Source of the DNA: Chitinophagaceae bacterium
Lineage (GTDB): Bacteria; Bacteroidota; Bacteroidia; Chitinophagales; Chitinophagaceae
Length of the DNA: 64,000 nucleotides
NCBI GenBank assembly: GCA_016710745.1
Contig: JADJVB010000010.1
Location: forward strand, 930,001 to 994,000
Direction of reading: 5' to 3'
In this document: positions 35,264-44,181 of the stretch, one piece after another
Layout of the letters: each line of letters opens with the position of its first letter
Position numbering within the stretch: the stretch's first letter is position 1
Made by a program: the position numbers and the translations under genes
Notes under the pieces: model-generated
Seen by the model: the letters and a program-made list of their open reading frames with translations, nothing else
The model's database searches: none
What the model was told of the DNA's origin: nothing

Positions 35264-36435
35264 GTTCTTTTTTTACGCGTTTTTTTGGGCGTTGGATAGA
35301 TGGTCGATTGATTGGGTGGCGGTTCAGTATTATCGCCCAATAATAATTGCACACACTCGTTTAGAATAACATATTTATTGGCTAAAAAAAGTTGCATTTT
35401 ATCAGCAGGTAATCTTAAGTCGTAATTTCCATTAATGCTTATCAGGTTATCAAAATCGGGATTGTAGCGGTTAAAGGATACAATGTCCATCAACAGGTTT
35501 TTAGAAATAACCAACGAATTGTATTTTCCGGAGATAGTTTGGGTGGTTGCATTTTCCAGCTCCAATTCAGACAAATTGGGTTTCGCGTCGAATGAATTAA
35601 CACCGCCTCTTGGGTCGTACATCCCGCTGGCGTTAACCGAAGTTGTAACGCCACCCGTGCCCTCCATTATATAATGGGTGGCAATAAATTTTTTAACATG
35701 GTTGCGGCTTTCGGCGGGCAGGTAATATTGCAGCGACCAAAAATTTCGACTCCCGCTATTTTTAATGGCGCTGTAAACCCGTCCGGGGCCTCCGTTATAG
35801 GCTGCAATTACCAGCAGCCAGTCTTTCATCTGGCCATATAAGGTAAGGAGGTACCTGGCCGCAGCATGGGTACTTTTATAATAGTCTCTGCGTTCATCTA
35901 AAACATTATTCACAACCAGGCCATACTCCCGGGCGGTGTAGGGCATAAACTGCCAGGGCCCGCCGGCACCCACCCAACTGGTAGCCCGCGCACTTAAATT
36001 GCTTTCTATAACGGCCAGGTATTTTAACTCTTTGGGTAGGCCGTATTGGCTTAATACATTGTCGATCAGGTTGAAATAAGGTTGTCCCCAGCCTTTCATC
36101 TGAATCAGGCTTTTGCTATGTGCTGCCAGGTAATCCTGCATATAACTTTCGGCATTTGGATTTACCTGTGAAGAATAAGGCAGCGCAGGATTGTAATTGT
36201 ATTTGGCGAACAAATTTTTAAAACCATATTGTGTTACCTGGCTGAAATACTGTACTTTTTCCTTTTGGGGTGGCGCCTTGGTTTTAATTACTTCGGCAAT
36301 TATCTCTTCTTCTTCAGCATCATTGATGATACTGGTATCAACCTGCATTTGAGGTTGCTGCACAGGCGAAAAATGGGCTGCTTTTACATTTGGTAAAAGC
36401 AATTGACACAGCAATATGGAAATCAAATACTTCAT
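35260..36435 (-). CDS. Lytic transglycosylase, SLT domain (MltD-like)
   Basis: 391 residues with a signal peptide (about 1-19). The SLT domain (about 115-240) has the catalytic Glu144 in AVIESNLS, then GAGGPWQFMPYTAREYGL and AAYNGGPGRV. It cleaves the glycan strands of peptidoglycan in the periplasm. No LysM repeat is seen; the C-terminal 100 residues are of unclear fold and end in a basic tail (KKTRKKRT). It begins 8 bases after the gatA stop on the same strand. Its stop codon overlaps that of pabB at 35260-35263. Confidence 0.9.
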   Translation of the reverse strand: MKYLISILLCQLLLPNVKAAHFSPVQQPQMQVDTSIINDAEEEEIIAEVIKTKAPPQKEKVQYFSQVTQYGFKNLFAKYNYNPALPYSSQVNPNAESYMQDYLAAHSKSLIQMKGWGQPYFNLIDNVLSQYGLPKELKYLAVIESNLSARATSWVGAGGPWQFMPYTAREYGLVVNNVLDERRDYYKSTHAAARYLLTLYGQMKDWLLVIAAYNGGPGRVYSAIKNSGSRNFWSLQYYLPAESRNHVKKFIATHYIMEGTGGVTTSVNASGMYDPRGGVNSFDAKPNLSELELENATTQTISGKYNSLVISKNLLMDIVSFNRYNPDFDNLISINGNYDLRLPADKMQLFLANKYVILNECVQLLLGDNTEPPPNQSTIYPTPKKTRKKRT

Positions 36436-36443
36436 TGATTGGT

Positions 36444-37913
36444 TTAATTTTGCGATTGCCTGGTTAACAGGTAGTCGGCCATTTGCAGCAAAGTTAGTTC
36501 ATCTGTTTTTTTTGTCATGATCTGGAGGCCATATGGCATACCATTGCTGTGTTTAAAAAGCGGTACAGAAATCCCCGGTATACCGGTTAAATTGGCAAAA
36601 ACGGTAAAAATATCAGCAAGATAAATGGCTACCGGGTCGTTACTGGTTTCGTCTAACTTAAATGCGGTTGTAGGGCTTGTGGGCATCATAACTGCATCAT
36701 AATCAGCGAATATAGTCTCAGTTTGATCCACCAATAGCCTCCGCACCTGCTGTGCTTTACTAAAATAGGCGTCGTAGTAACCACTGCTCAAAACAAAAGT
36801 ACCCAGCATGATCCTGAGCTGCACTTCTTTGCCAAAACCACCGGTTCTGTTTTGCTTATAAAACTCTGTTAAATCTTTTATATTGTCCTTGTTTTGGTAG
36901 CCGTAACGGATTCCGTCGTATCTGCCAAGGTTGCTGCTTGCTTCGGCAGTTGTTAAAACATAATAGGCGGGTACCACATATTCCAGTAATTCAAAGTCAA
37001 TCTCAGTTACGGTATGTCCGTCTGATCGCAGGGATTCCATCAGCAAAAAGATATTTTCTCTTATTTCATGATCAAGTGATGGATGATGCAAGGCTTCCTT
37101 AAAATAGGCAATTTTGTATTTTCTTTTTTCCTGAATATCTGAATAGGCCATAAAATTATCACGGTGTTCAAAAGTCCCTCCCCGGGAGGGGTTTGGGGAG
37201 GCTGTACTATCAAACTCATCTTCACCACTCATGATCTCCAGCAGTAAGGCCGTATCATAAACGCTTTTTCCGAAAATTCCGATCTGATCAAACGAAGAAG
37301 CATAAGCGATCAGCCCGTACCGTGAAATACGTCCATAACCTGGTTTTAAGCCAAGTATTCCACAGAAGTCGGCTGGCTGTCTCACCGAGCCGCCGGTATC
37401 GCTTCCCAAACTAACCATACATAATCCAGCCTGAACCGCTACTGCGCTGCCGCCCGAAGAGCCACCCGGTACTTTGGTATTATCCAATGCATTCAACACC
37501 GGGCCATACACTGAGTTTTTGTTCGTACTTCCCATGGCAAATTCATCGCAGTTGCAGGATCCAATGATGATGGCATCTTCATCCAATAGCCGCTGAATAG
37601 CAGTGGCACTATATAAACTGGTAAAACCCTCCAAAATCCTGGAGGCGGCTGTTACGATATGATCTTTATAACAGATCACATCTTTAATAGCGATCACAAC
37701 ACCGTGCAGCTTTTTAAGGGGTTCGCCGTTTTTTCTTTTCAGATCCAGTTGCCTGGCCAGTTCCAGCGCTTCTTCTGCATATATGGCTGTAAATGCGTTG
37801 AGTTTTTTGTTATCGGCAATCTGTTGCAGGTAAAACTCCACGGCGTCCAGGCAGGTCGTGTTTGAGCTGATTAAATCCTGTTGATATTGTTTGATGTCTT
37901 TAAATAAGAACAT
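36444..37913 (-). CDS. gatA: Glutamyl-tRNA(Gln) amidotransferase subunit A
   Basis: 489-residue amidase-signature enzyme that releases ammonia from glutamine to convert Glu-tRNA(Gln) to Gln-tRNA(Gln), with GatB and GatC. The catalytic Lys77, Ser152 and Ser176 are all present (VIAIKDV, GGSSGGS, SDTGGSVRQP). Around residues 238-250 the protein carries an extra SPNPSRGG segment directly after the conserved DST, encoded by a GC-rich palindrome inserted in frame. gatB and gatC are not in the window. Likely co-transcribed with the downstream transglycosylase. Confidence 0.94.
   Translation of the reverse strand: MFLFKDIKQYQQDLISSNTTCLDAVEFYLQQIADNKKLNAFTAIYAEEALELARQLDLKRKNGEPLKKLHGVVIAIKDVICYKDHIVTAASRILEGFTSLYSATAIQRLLDEDAIIIGSCNCDEFAMGSTNKNSVYGPVLNALDNTKVPGGSSGGSAVAVQAGLCMVSLGSDTGGSVRQPADFCGILGLKPGYGRISRYGLIAYASSFDQIGIFGKSVYDTALLLEIMSGEDEFDSTASPNPSRGGTFEHRDNFMAYSDIQEKRKYKIAYFKEALHHPSLDHEIRENIFLLMESLRSDGHTVTEIDFELLEYVVPAYYVLTTAEASSNLGRYDGIRYGYQNKDNIKDLTEFYKQNRTGGFGKEVQLRIMLGTFVLSSGYYDAYFSKAQQVRRLLVDQTETIFADYDAVMMPTSPTTAFKLDETSNDPVAIYLADIFTVFANLTGIPGISVPLFKHSNGMPYGLQIMTKKTDELTLLQMADYLLTRQSQN
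37176..37201. repeat. GC-rich palindromic repeat inside gatA
   Basis: CCCTCCC, one C, GGGAGGG followed by GGTTTGGGGAG; on the coding strand it encodes SPNPSRGG. It belongs to the same general type as the palindromes at 45367-45400 and 49808-49838. Confidence 0.6.
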
Positions 37914-37942
37914 AGTAAACTCCGAATCGAATTATATGAAAT

Positions 37943-37981
37943 CGGCTGAAGTGTTCCCTTCTGGCGGGAGCACTTCAGCCG
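37943..37981. repeat. Strong hairpin between tatA and gatA
   Basis: Arms of 16 bases (CGGCTGAAGTGTTCCC and GGGAGCACTTCAGCCG) pair with one mismatch around a seven-base loop. There is no T-run on either side, so a plain terminator is doubtful. It may be a REP-like element or an RNA-stability structure. Confidence 0.7.
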
Positions 37982-38010
37982 AAATACAGGAATGATTCAT
38001 TCCTATTTAA

Positions 38011-38226
38011 TTATTTTGGATCTTTTTCTTTCATACCTTCTTCAATTTCGGTCTTCACATTGTTTTTGGCATCGGTAAATTCGCGCATACCGCGACCAAT
38101 TCCACGCATCAGTTCGGGAATTTTTTTACCGCCAAACATCAATAATACAACTACAATGATCAATATCCACTCGCTGCCACCCGGCATGGATATTAAAAAA
38201 ATGTTGTTTAAAATAGATAAAGTCAT
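38011..38226 (-). CDS. tatA: Sec-independent protein translocase TatA/TatE
   Basis: 71 residues: membrane helix (about 18-35, GSEWILIIVVVLLMFGGKK) followed by the amphipathic helix IPELMRGIGRGMREF and a charged tail, the standard TatA plan. It forms the pore of the twin-arginine pathway with TatC, which is not in the window. A twin-arginine substrate candidate is encoded at 55860. Confidence 0.93.
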   Translation of the reverse strand: MTLSILNNIFLISMPGGSEWILIIVVVLLMFGGKKIPELMRGIGRGMREFTDAKNNVKTEIEEGMKEKDPK

Positions 38227-38243
38227 AATCTTAATTTAGACAG

Positions 38244-38251
38244 CAAAGATA
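38244..38251 (-). promoter_or_regulatory. tatA -7 box (TATCTTTG)
   Basis: A -7 box on the minus strand, 17 bases upstream of the tatA ATG. No clear -33 box at the right distance. Confidence 0.4.
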
Positions 38252-38330
38252 AATCAATTAATCACTAACCCCGCTAATTAAAATAACAAAGTTAACCAGT
38301 GATTAACCACGGCAGCTGGAAAAAAGATCG

Positions 38331-38459
38331 TTAGCGAATGTAATTTTTGCCACACCTGGCTTTTCCATTGGCGGCCTGCTCGGGCGAAATGCCGCGCATA
38401 CAGGAAACTAAAAATGCAATTGAAAATAATACGATCAGTGAAAGAACAATCCTTCTCAT
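38331..38459 (-). CDS. Very small lipoprotein
   Basis: 42 residues from ATG 38459: a signal peptide ending LVSC (Cys about residue 19), then MRGISPEQAANGKARCGK. The frame is open upstream to 38549, but that part has no lipoprotein features. Tiny lipoproteins with an ISPxxAANG core occur repeatedly in this phylum (recollection, not searched). Function unknown. Confidence 0.55.
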   Translation of the reverse strand: MRRIVLSLIVLFSIAFLVSCMRGISPEQAANGKARCGKNYIR

Positions 38460-38566
38460 GGGTTTACGGTTTAAAGTTGTTAATAAATCAGTGGTAAAGT
38501 CTTTTCGAAGGATGTCGAATTTTGTAACTAGGGGCAATAATAATACCAATTTTGCACATAGGCAAG

Positions 38567-38600
38567 AAAAAAGGGCAGAAATTTTAATTTCTACCCTTTT
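38567..38600 (-). terminator. Terminator after rplS
   Basis: AAAGGGCAGAAATT pairs with AATTTCTACCCTTT (one mismatch). On the minus strand it is followed by a T-run, about 19 bases after the rplS stop. It could also act on the plus strand. Confidence 0.75.
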
Positions 38601-38618
38601 ATATAAATAATTAATAAT

Positions 38619-38987
38619 TTATTTTTTCGCAACTGCTCTTCTTTTTTCACTGATACGGGCGCTTTTTCCGCTTCTGTCGCGCAGGTAATACAATTTAGCC
38701 CGATTTACGTTACCTACTTTATGTAATACAACACTTTCGATATTTGGCGAAAATACGGGGAATAAACGTTCAACACCTACACCATCACTCATTTTACGTA
38801 CTGTAAATGAAGCGGTTGCGCCTGTTCCCTGGCGTTTGATAACATCCCCTTTAAAGCTTTGGATACGCTCCTTGGTACCCTCAACAATTTTATAGTTAAC
38901 CGTGACATTGTCACCAGCTTTAAAATTTGGAAGTTTTGCTTTTCCTTTTGTGTCCAGTTGTTCATGAACAAATGCTACTGCGTTCAT
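38619..38987 (-). CDS. rplS: 50S ribosomal protein L19
   Basis: 122 residues, full length. Family core: FKAGDNVTVNYKIVEGTKERIQ, then GDVIKRQG, ASFTVRKMSDGVGVERLFPV and AKLYYLRDRSGKSARI. It lies at the interface of the ribosomal subunits. Encoded alone here, not with trmD/rimM. Confidence 0.97.
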   Translation of the reverse strand: MNAVAFVHEQLDTKGKAKLPNFKAGDNVTVNYKIVEGTKERIQSFKGDVIKRQGTGATASFTVRKMSDGVGVERLFPVFSPNIESVVLHKVGNVNRAKLYYLRDRSGKSARISEKRRAVAKK

Positions 38988-39012
38988 ATTAGTATGATTT
39001 TTTTACGGACGG

Positions 39013-39020
39013 CAAAGGTA
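39013..39020 (-). promoter_or_regulatory. rplS -7 box (TACCTTTG)
   Basis: A good -7 box on the minus strand, 25 bases before the rplS ATG. A heptamer repeat (39030-39057) lies immediately upstream, where the -33 region would be. Confidence 0.5.
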
Positions 39021-39029
39021 GGGGTTAAT

Positions 39030-39057
39030 ATTGAATATTGAATATTGAATGTTGAAT
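39030..39057. repeat. Heptamer tandem repeat (ATTGAAT)x3 + GTTGAAT
   Basis: Four head-to-tail heptamers, three perfect. The same unit occurs at 51527-51554 and 52453-52480. Here it occupies the -33 region of the rplS promoter. Confidence 0.8.
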
Positions 39058-39262
39058 ATTTTTTACCTTGTTGGTATTAACGGGAGCTATTTTGCTTATC
39101 AGCGGATAAAATATTTTCAATGTCACTCATTTTCAACTGATCAGGCAAAATGTAACCGGTAACCCGAAAATACTTCATCATGAAATAGCGAAGTTCAATA
39201 ATTGCTGAATTATCTTAATGTAGCATTGTTTTTGTGGTAGTAAATCAATAAAAAAAATACAT

Positions 39263-40345
39263 ATGAAAAAAGCTGCTTTTTGGGTGATATTATGTTCAAC
39301 CGGAATTGTTTTTTCTTCCTGCAAAAAGGGCGATGACGAATCGTCTTATGCCATTGCCACTGCCAGTTTGAGTGTGTCGCCGGTGGATACGTCGCAGGTT
39401 TCGGGATTGGTACCGTTGGGTAACCTCAATCCGCCCGGACATACTTTTCCAACCGACCACATGTATTTTTACTTTAAAAATCCGGGCGTTTCGGTGCCCG
39501 TATATGCTCCGGGTAACCTGCATATTTTTCAGATTTCGAGGTTTCGTAATAATCCCGGCACACCAGGCGCTACCGAAGATTATAGTATCGACTTTGGCAG
39601 TCAATCGGGTACACTGCTTTATTTTTCGCATGTGTCGTCCTTATCGCCTGCTTTACTTGCTGCTGCGGATGCATTCAGCGGTGCCAGTTGTGAAAGCTAT
39701 TCTACCGGAGGTAGTACCATTGAATTTTGCCGAAAGTCGGTTTCATTAGATATAAATGCCGGAGAAATCATCGGATCTGGAAATGAGGTAGCAGGGCAGT
39801 TTGCACTCGATATGGGGTTCAGGGTAAATAATATTGCCGTTTGTCCGCTTGATTATTTTAACGCCGGGACCAAAGTAAAACTGGAAGCTAAACTGGGCAA
39901 TAGTAATGGTACGGTTAAACGAATTACCGCCCCCATTTGTGGTGAGTATAACCAGGATCTATCCGGAACCCTGCAGGGAAACTGGTATAAACAGGGCGTT
40001 CCCCGTTCTCCCGAAGACGCCCATATTGCCTTTGTAAAAGATAATGTTGAACCCGAAAAACTGCGTATTTCAATCGGATCGGCTGTGCCGGGATTGCCAT
40101 CAGCTGTTTATAATTTTACCCAAACCGGGGCAGGGGTAATAGACCGGCCTTTTATTTCGGTAACCAATACCGGCCAGATATTTTGTTATAACCCGCTTTA
40201 TTATTACGGCGCCCCGGTGCCCGGTACCTCCATTATTGTAAAGTTGGAAGACAACGGAACCTTATCATTCGAAAAAAGAAACTGCGATTGCAGTTGTAAC
40301 CTACCTTATGCTTTTTCGGCAGCAAAAATCAGCTATACCAGGTAA
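39263..40345 (+). CDS. Lipoprotein of unknown function
   Basis: 360 residues with a lipoprotein signal ending FSSC (about residue 20). The mature part is beta-rich with several Cys. GNLNPPGHTFPTDHMYFYF, about residues 53-71, recalls histidine-containing motifs of LytM/M23-like domains, but the second metal motif HxH was not found. A degenerate M23-like fold is possible and unproven. The C-terminal CDCSC cluster is unusual. It stands alone. Confidence 0.65.
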   Translation: MKKAAFWVILCSTGIVFSSCKKGDDESSYAIATASLSVSPVDTSQVSGLVPLGNLNPPGHTFPTDHMYFYFKNPGVSVPVYAPGNLHIFQISRFRNNPGTPGATEDYSIDFGSQSGTLLYFSHVSSLSPALLAAADAFSGASCESYSTGGSTIEFCRKSVSLDINAGEIIGSGNEVAGQFALDMGFRVNNIAVCPLDYFNAGTKVKLEAKLGNSNGTVKRITAPICGEYNQDLSGTLQGNWYKQGVPRSPEDAHIAFVKDNVEPEKLRISIGSAVPGLPSAVYNFTQTGAGVIDRPFISVTNTGQIFCYNPLYYYGAPVPGTSIIVKLEDNGTLSFEKRNCDCSCNLPYAFSAAKISYTR

Positions 40346-40359
40346 TCGATTTTATCATT

Positions 40360-40400
40360 AACCTAAACAGGCTGCTCAATTTGAGCAGCCTGTTTAGGTT
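40360..40400. terminator. Perfect 20-bp inverted repeat between convergent genes
   Basis: AACCTAAACAGGCTGCTCAA is followed by one T and then its exact reverse complement. It lies between the stops of the lipoprotein gene (+) and rny (-). It lacks a T-run, but its position and strength suggest a bidirectional terminator or 3'-end stabiliser. Confidence 0.7.
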
Positions 40401-40416
40401 ATGGTTCAATTACTTT

Positions 40417-41982
40417 TTAACGCGCTACATTCACGCTTCGCTTTTCTCTGATCACGGTCACTTTGATCTGTCCGGGGAAAGTCATTTCCGTTTGAATTTT
40501 TTGTGCTATTTCAAAACTCAACTTGTCGCTGTCGCCATCACTTACTTTATCTGCCTCCACAATTACACGCAGTTCTCGGCCGGCCTGGATGGCATAGGCT
40601 TTTTCAACACCCGAATAGGCCATGGCCAGGTTTTCGAGGTCTTTGATACGTTGAATATATTGCTGCATGATCTCACGCCTGGCACCGGGTCTGGCACCAC
40701 TGATGGCATCACAGGCCTGTATGATCGGCGAGATCACATATTGCATTTCCATTTCGTCGTGGTGGGCGCCAATAGCATTAACAACGGCCGGGTTTTCACC
40801 ATATTTTTCGGCCAGTTTAGCCCCTAACAAGGCGTGGCTCAATTCCGTTTCTTCGTCGGGCACTTTTCCAATATCGTGCAACAGACCGGCTCTTTTCGCC
40901 AGTTTTGCATTCATGCCCAACTCCGAGGCCATGATGGCACAAAGATTGGCCGTTTCGCGGCTGTGCATCAACAGATTTTGTCCGTAAGACGAGCGGAAAC
41001 GCATACGGCCAACCATTCTTATTAATTCTTTATGCAGACCATGAACGCCCAGCTCCATCGCCGTGCGTTCGCCAATTTCCATCACCTGGTCATCAATTTG
41101 TTTTTTGGTTTTTTCCACTACTTCTTCTATACGTGCCGGATGAATTCGGCCGTCAGAAACCAGGCGTTGCAGCGATAAACGGGCGATCTCTCTGCGTAAC
41201 GGGTCAAAGGATGAAAGCACAATGGCTTCGGGGGTATCGTCTACGATCAGATCCACACCGGTAGCCGCTTCAATGGCGCGTATATTACGGCCCTCACGAC
41301 CGATGATAGAGCCTTTGATTTCGTCGCTTTCCAGGTTAAATACCGTGATGGCATTTTCGATAGCAGCTTCAGCAGCTGTACGTTGGATAGTTTGTATAAC
41401 AATTTTACGGGCTTCTTTAGTTGCCTTTAATTTAGCATCTTCAATAATTTCCTGCTGAATAACAAGTGCCTTGGTATTGGCTTCCTGCCTTAAACTCTCA
41501 ATCAGTTGTGCTTTGGCATCTTCGGCGGTAAGACCGGCAACTTTTTCCAGGCGGCGTATATGCTCTTCCTGGTGTTTTTCCAGCTCGGTGCGCTTGATGT
41601 TTACGATCTCGGTTTGCCGGTTCAGGTTTTCCTTAATGGCTTCATTGTCCTTGATCTGTTTCTCCAGGTTCTGGTCTTTTTGATTGAGCGACTGCTCTTT
41701 TTGTTTGATACGACTTTCACTGTCCACCAGCTTTTGATTGCGTTGCATAACATCCCTGTCATGATCGCTCTTAAGCTGAACAAACTTTTCTTTGGCTTCT
41801 AAAAGTTTTTCTTTTTTAAGATTTTCGGCCTGTAAATGCCCGTCGGCGATAATTTTTTGAGCCTGTTGCGCGGCCTCTTCTATTTGTTTTTGTGTGTTTT
41901 TGGCAAATACGAGCTTACCCAGTATGATGCCCAATATCAGCGCTGCAGCGCCAATGATAATGTAAATTATAATCGGATCCAT
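40417..41982 (-). CDS. rny: Ribonuclease Y
   Basis: 521-residue membrane-anchored endoribonuclease that starts mRNA decay. N-terminal membrane helix (about 4-22), long coiled-coil (about 30-200), KH domain with GREGRNIRAIEAATGVDLIV, and HD domain with HSRETANLCAIMASELG and GLLHDIGKVPDEE. All catalytic His/Asp of the HD motif are present. It follows zapA and the patatin gene on the minus strand, in line with the zapA-rny order common in this phylum. Confidence 0.96.
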   Translation of the reverse strand: MDPIIIYIIIGAAALILGIILGKLVFAKNTQKQIEEAAQQAQKIIADGHLQAENLKKEKLLEAKEKFVQLKSDHDRDVMQRNQKLVDSESRIKQKEQSLNQKDQNLEKQIKDNEAIKENLNRQTEIVNIKRTELEKHQEEHIRRLEKVAGLTAEDAKAQLIESLRQEANTKALVIQQEIIEDAKLKATKEARKIVIQTIQRTAAEAAIENAITVFNLESDEIKGSIIGREGRNIRAIEAATGVDLIVDDTPEAIVLSSFDPLRREIARLSLQRLVSDGRIHPARIEEVVEKTKKQIDDQVMEIGERTAMELGVHGLHKELIRMVGRMRFRSSYGQNLLMHSRETANLCAIMASELGMNAKLAKRAGLLHDIGKVPDEETELSHALLGAKLAEKYGENPAVVNAIGAHHDEMEMQYVISPIIQACDAISGARPGARREIMQQYIQRIKDLENLAMAYSGVEKAYAIQAGRELRVIVEADKVSDGDSDKLSFEIAQKIQTEMTFPGQIKVTVIREKRSVNVAR

Positions 41983-42307
41983 TGATTGTTTCTTTTTTAA
42001 AACGGTTCAAAATCATATATAACGCCTCTTTATCCATATACAAGTTAAATGAGATGTTTAATTAACGAAGATAAGTAATTTGTTTGGAGAAACTTAGGGT
42101 TGGGTGATTTGGGTTGCAGGTTGGGGTTTTAGATATTTTTATTTGGTACACGGCCTAGGCCAGCATAGGTAAAGTATGGTTATCCGGGGGTGCGGATATT
42201 CGCAATGAGGAAACACCGGTTCTTTCACTGCGGATCAGCCTACTTATTCAGATACATCACGATTTTCTACACTATATCAGCATGTTTTCTTTCTTTAAAT
42301 TGGCTCG
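41983..42307. other. Intergenic region between the patatin gene and rny
   Basis: 325 bases, no open frame of note, no repeat or RNA recognised. Probably carries the rny promoter; no convincing -7 box found. Confidence 0.4.
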
Positions 42308-44173
42308 TTAATACCTATTCATATCGGTTGCCAGTTTAACTATTTCGGTGCTTGTGTAAAGCCGCCGTTTTATGTCTGCCAAAGCCTTGTTGGATATTAC
42401 CCAATCCATAGGATAAGAAATTTTTATGTTGGGATCATATAAATTCAATTTGATATAATGGTCCTTCCCCGGATACATGATTTTTAACTGGTTCCATAAA
42501 CGCCGGTCGTTAACGATGGTTTGTGTGCCATAAGCGCCGATCAGTGTTTTTACCGGCGCTGCCAGGTCATTTATCAATGGATTTACGGGATTTAGAAAGG
42601 CATCTCCTTGCGGACTGTTGGTTGCATGTAACACATAAAATTTCAGTTTACCTGCATATTTTTTGTAAAGCGTATCCTGTTGCAGTATGTTGATCATTTC
42701 ACTAACAATCCCCGAGCCCGAATTATCGAAATAACCACCGTCAACAAAATAATTGCTTTCTTTGGTTTTGGTGGTATCATTTATTCTTCCCGCAGGACTC
42801 AGGTACGGAAAACTGGCTCCCAGTACTACGGCCTGGCTCATTTTTATATCCCTTTGTTCGCCCAGTAAACCTAACAGGTCGACCCGTTTATTAAAACGGT
42901 TGTCGGTAACGTTTATGTTACTGATAACGGCGGGTATTCCATCCTGCATACGGGTAGTGTTGACGCAAAGTATGGGCAAATGATAGGGTTTATTCTTTTG
43001 CGTAATGATTTCAGAAAAACCGGTCGACATCGTATTATATAATCTGCTTTCATCGCCCGAACCGGTTTCCATTACGGATGCCAGTGCCTCGGCCCGGTCA
43101 TCAATGAACCATAAAGGCAACACATAGCGAAAAACATCGGGGCCCAGCATACGGGCAATGGTGAACGTTAGAAAATCCGTTTCCAGGTAATCCTGCACGA
43201 TCTTAACGCCATCCGAATGCTTTACAGTAGAGTCGGTTTGTTTGGCACGCAATAAATTGAAATAGGCGGCATTACCTACGCTGCCACCTGATGCGCCGGA
43301 GAGGCAAAAAAGATGCGAAGCCAGTTTTCCGTTGGTTTGGCTGTCGAGGCTCGACATGACCGAAGCACTCCAGTAGCCCGAGCGGGATGCGCCACCATCG
43401 GCCAGTACAAAGTAAACGGGGTATTCTTTACTGCTGCTGTCGTCCAATGCTGTTTTTCGCAGCTCAACCCAGTTTTTAAAATATTCGGATAAGGTTTGGC
43501 GGTTTTTGAAATCATGGGTCGACACTTTTTTATCCGGCAATTGTGTATAATGAGGTTCATAAACCAAACCGGCTATAAATGCTGTTATCAAGGCTATTAC
43601 ATGAAGATTTATGCGGAAAAGAGCTGATAAAAAAGTAACGGTATTGCCTAATATCAATAAAATACCAAACGCAAATAAAATAAACGGTACGGCACCTATC
43701 AATACCGAAACTGAAATTGAAAACACTGTGCCCAGATAAAAAAACAACCCACTAACGAGCACCAGGATAAACACCCTCGTGTAAAAACGTTCTTCTTTTC
43801 CAAAGAGTTGTTTTTTAACTTTTGCAACCAAGGTATCCGGCGATTGATCTACCGATGAAACCGGCATTTCCACAATAAACATCTTCTTCTTAAATACCAG
43901 CAACAGCACCAGGCCTATCTGAAAAAGGATGAGCAAGGATATCAGGAAAAAGTAAGTAGGAAAAAAAGTGATGACCAGTAAAGCCATTCCAAGAAAAGCC
44001 CCTGTAACATAGCGGTATGTATTCAGGTATTTAATTTTACTCTTCTTATCCGGAAACCTGTCATCATCATCAACGTTGTCGGCCAGCGTGCTCCAAAGAT
44101 CATATATCACCGAATAAAAAAAAGTGGACGCGCCAAGGATCATATAAAACAGCCAGTTCAGGCTCGCAGCCAC
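42308..44173 (-). CDS. Membrane-anchored patatin-like phospholipase, main segment
   Basis: 621 residues from a GTG. Hydrophobic segments fill roughly the first 210 residues. A patatin-type hydrolase domain follows: ADGGASRSGYW, the nucleophile motif SGASGGS (G-x-S-G-x-S type) and the catalytic Asp motif FVDGGYFDNSG. The patatin domain faces one side of the membrane behind a multi-helix anchor; the substrate is unknown. The reading frame upstream of GTG continues without a start. Adding one A to the A-run at 44184-44188 fuses it to the 130-residue frame just before it, giving one protein of about 755 residues. Confidence 0.8.
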   Translation of the reverse strand: MAASLNWLFYMILGASTFFYSVIYDLWSTLADNVDDDDRFPDKKSKIKYLNTYRYVTGAFLGMALLVITFFPTYFFLISLLILFQIGLVLLLVFKKKMFIVEMPVSSVDQSPDTLVAKVKKQLFGKEERFYTRVFILVLVSGLFFYLGTVFSISVSVLIGAVPFILFAFGILLILGNTVTFLSALFRINLHVIALITAFIAGLVYEPHYTQLPDKKVSTHDFKNRQTLSEYFKNWVELRKTALDDSSSKEYPVYFVLADGGASRSGYWSASVMSSLDSQTNGKLASHLFCLSGASGGSVGNAAYFNLLRAKQTDSTVKHSDGVKIVQDYLETDFLTFTIARMLGPDVFRYVLPLWFIDDRAEALASVMETGSGDESRLYNTMSTGFSEIITQKNKPYHLPILCVNTTRMQDGIPAVISNINVTDNRFNKRVDLLGLLGEQRDIKMSQAVVLGASFPYLSPAGRINDTTKTKESNYFVDGGYFDNSGSGIVSEMINILQQDTLYKKYAGKLKFYVLHATNSPQGDAFLNPVNPLINDLAAPVKTLIGAYGTQTIVNDRRLWNQLKIMYPGKDHYIKLNLYDPNIKISYPMDWVISNKALADIKRRLYTSTEIVKLATDMNRY

Positions 44174-44181
44174 ATGTAATT

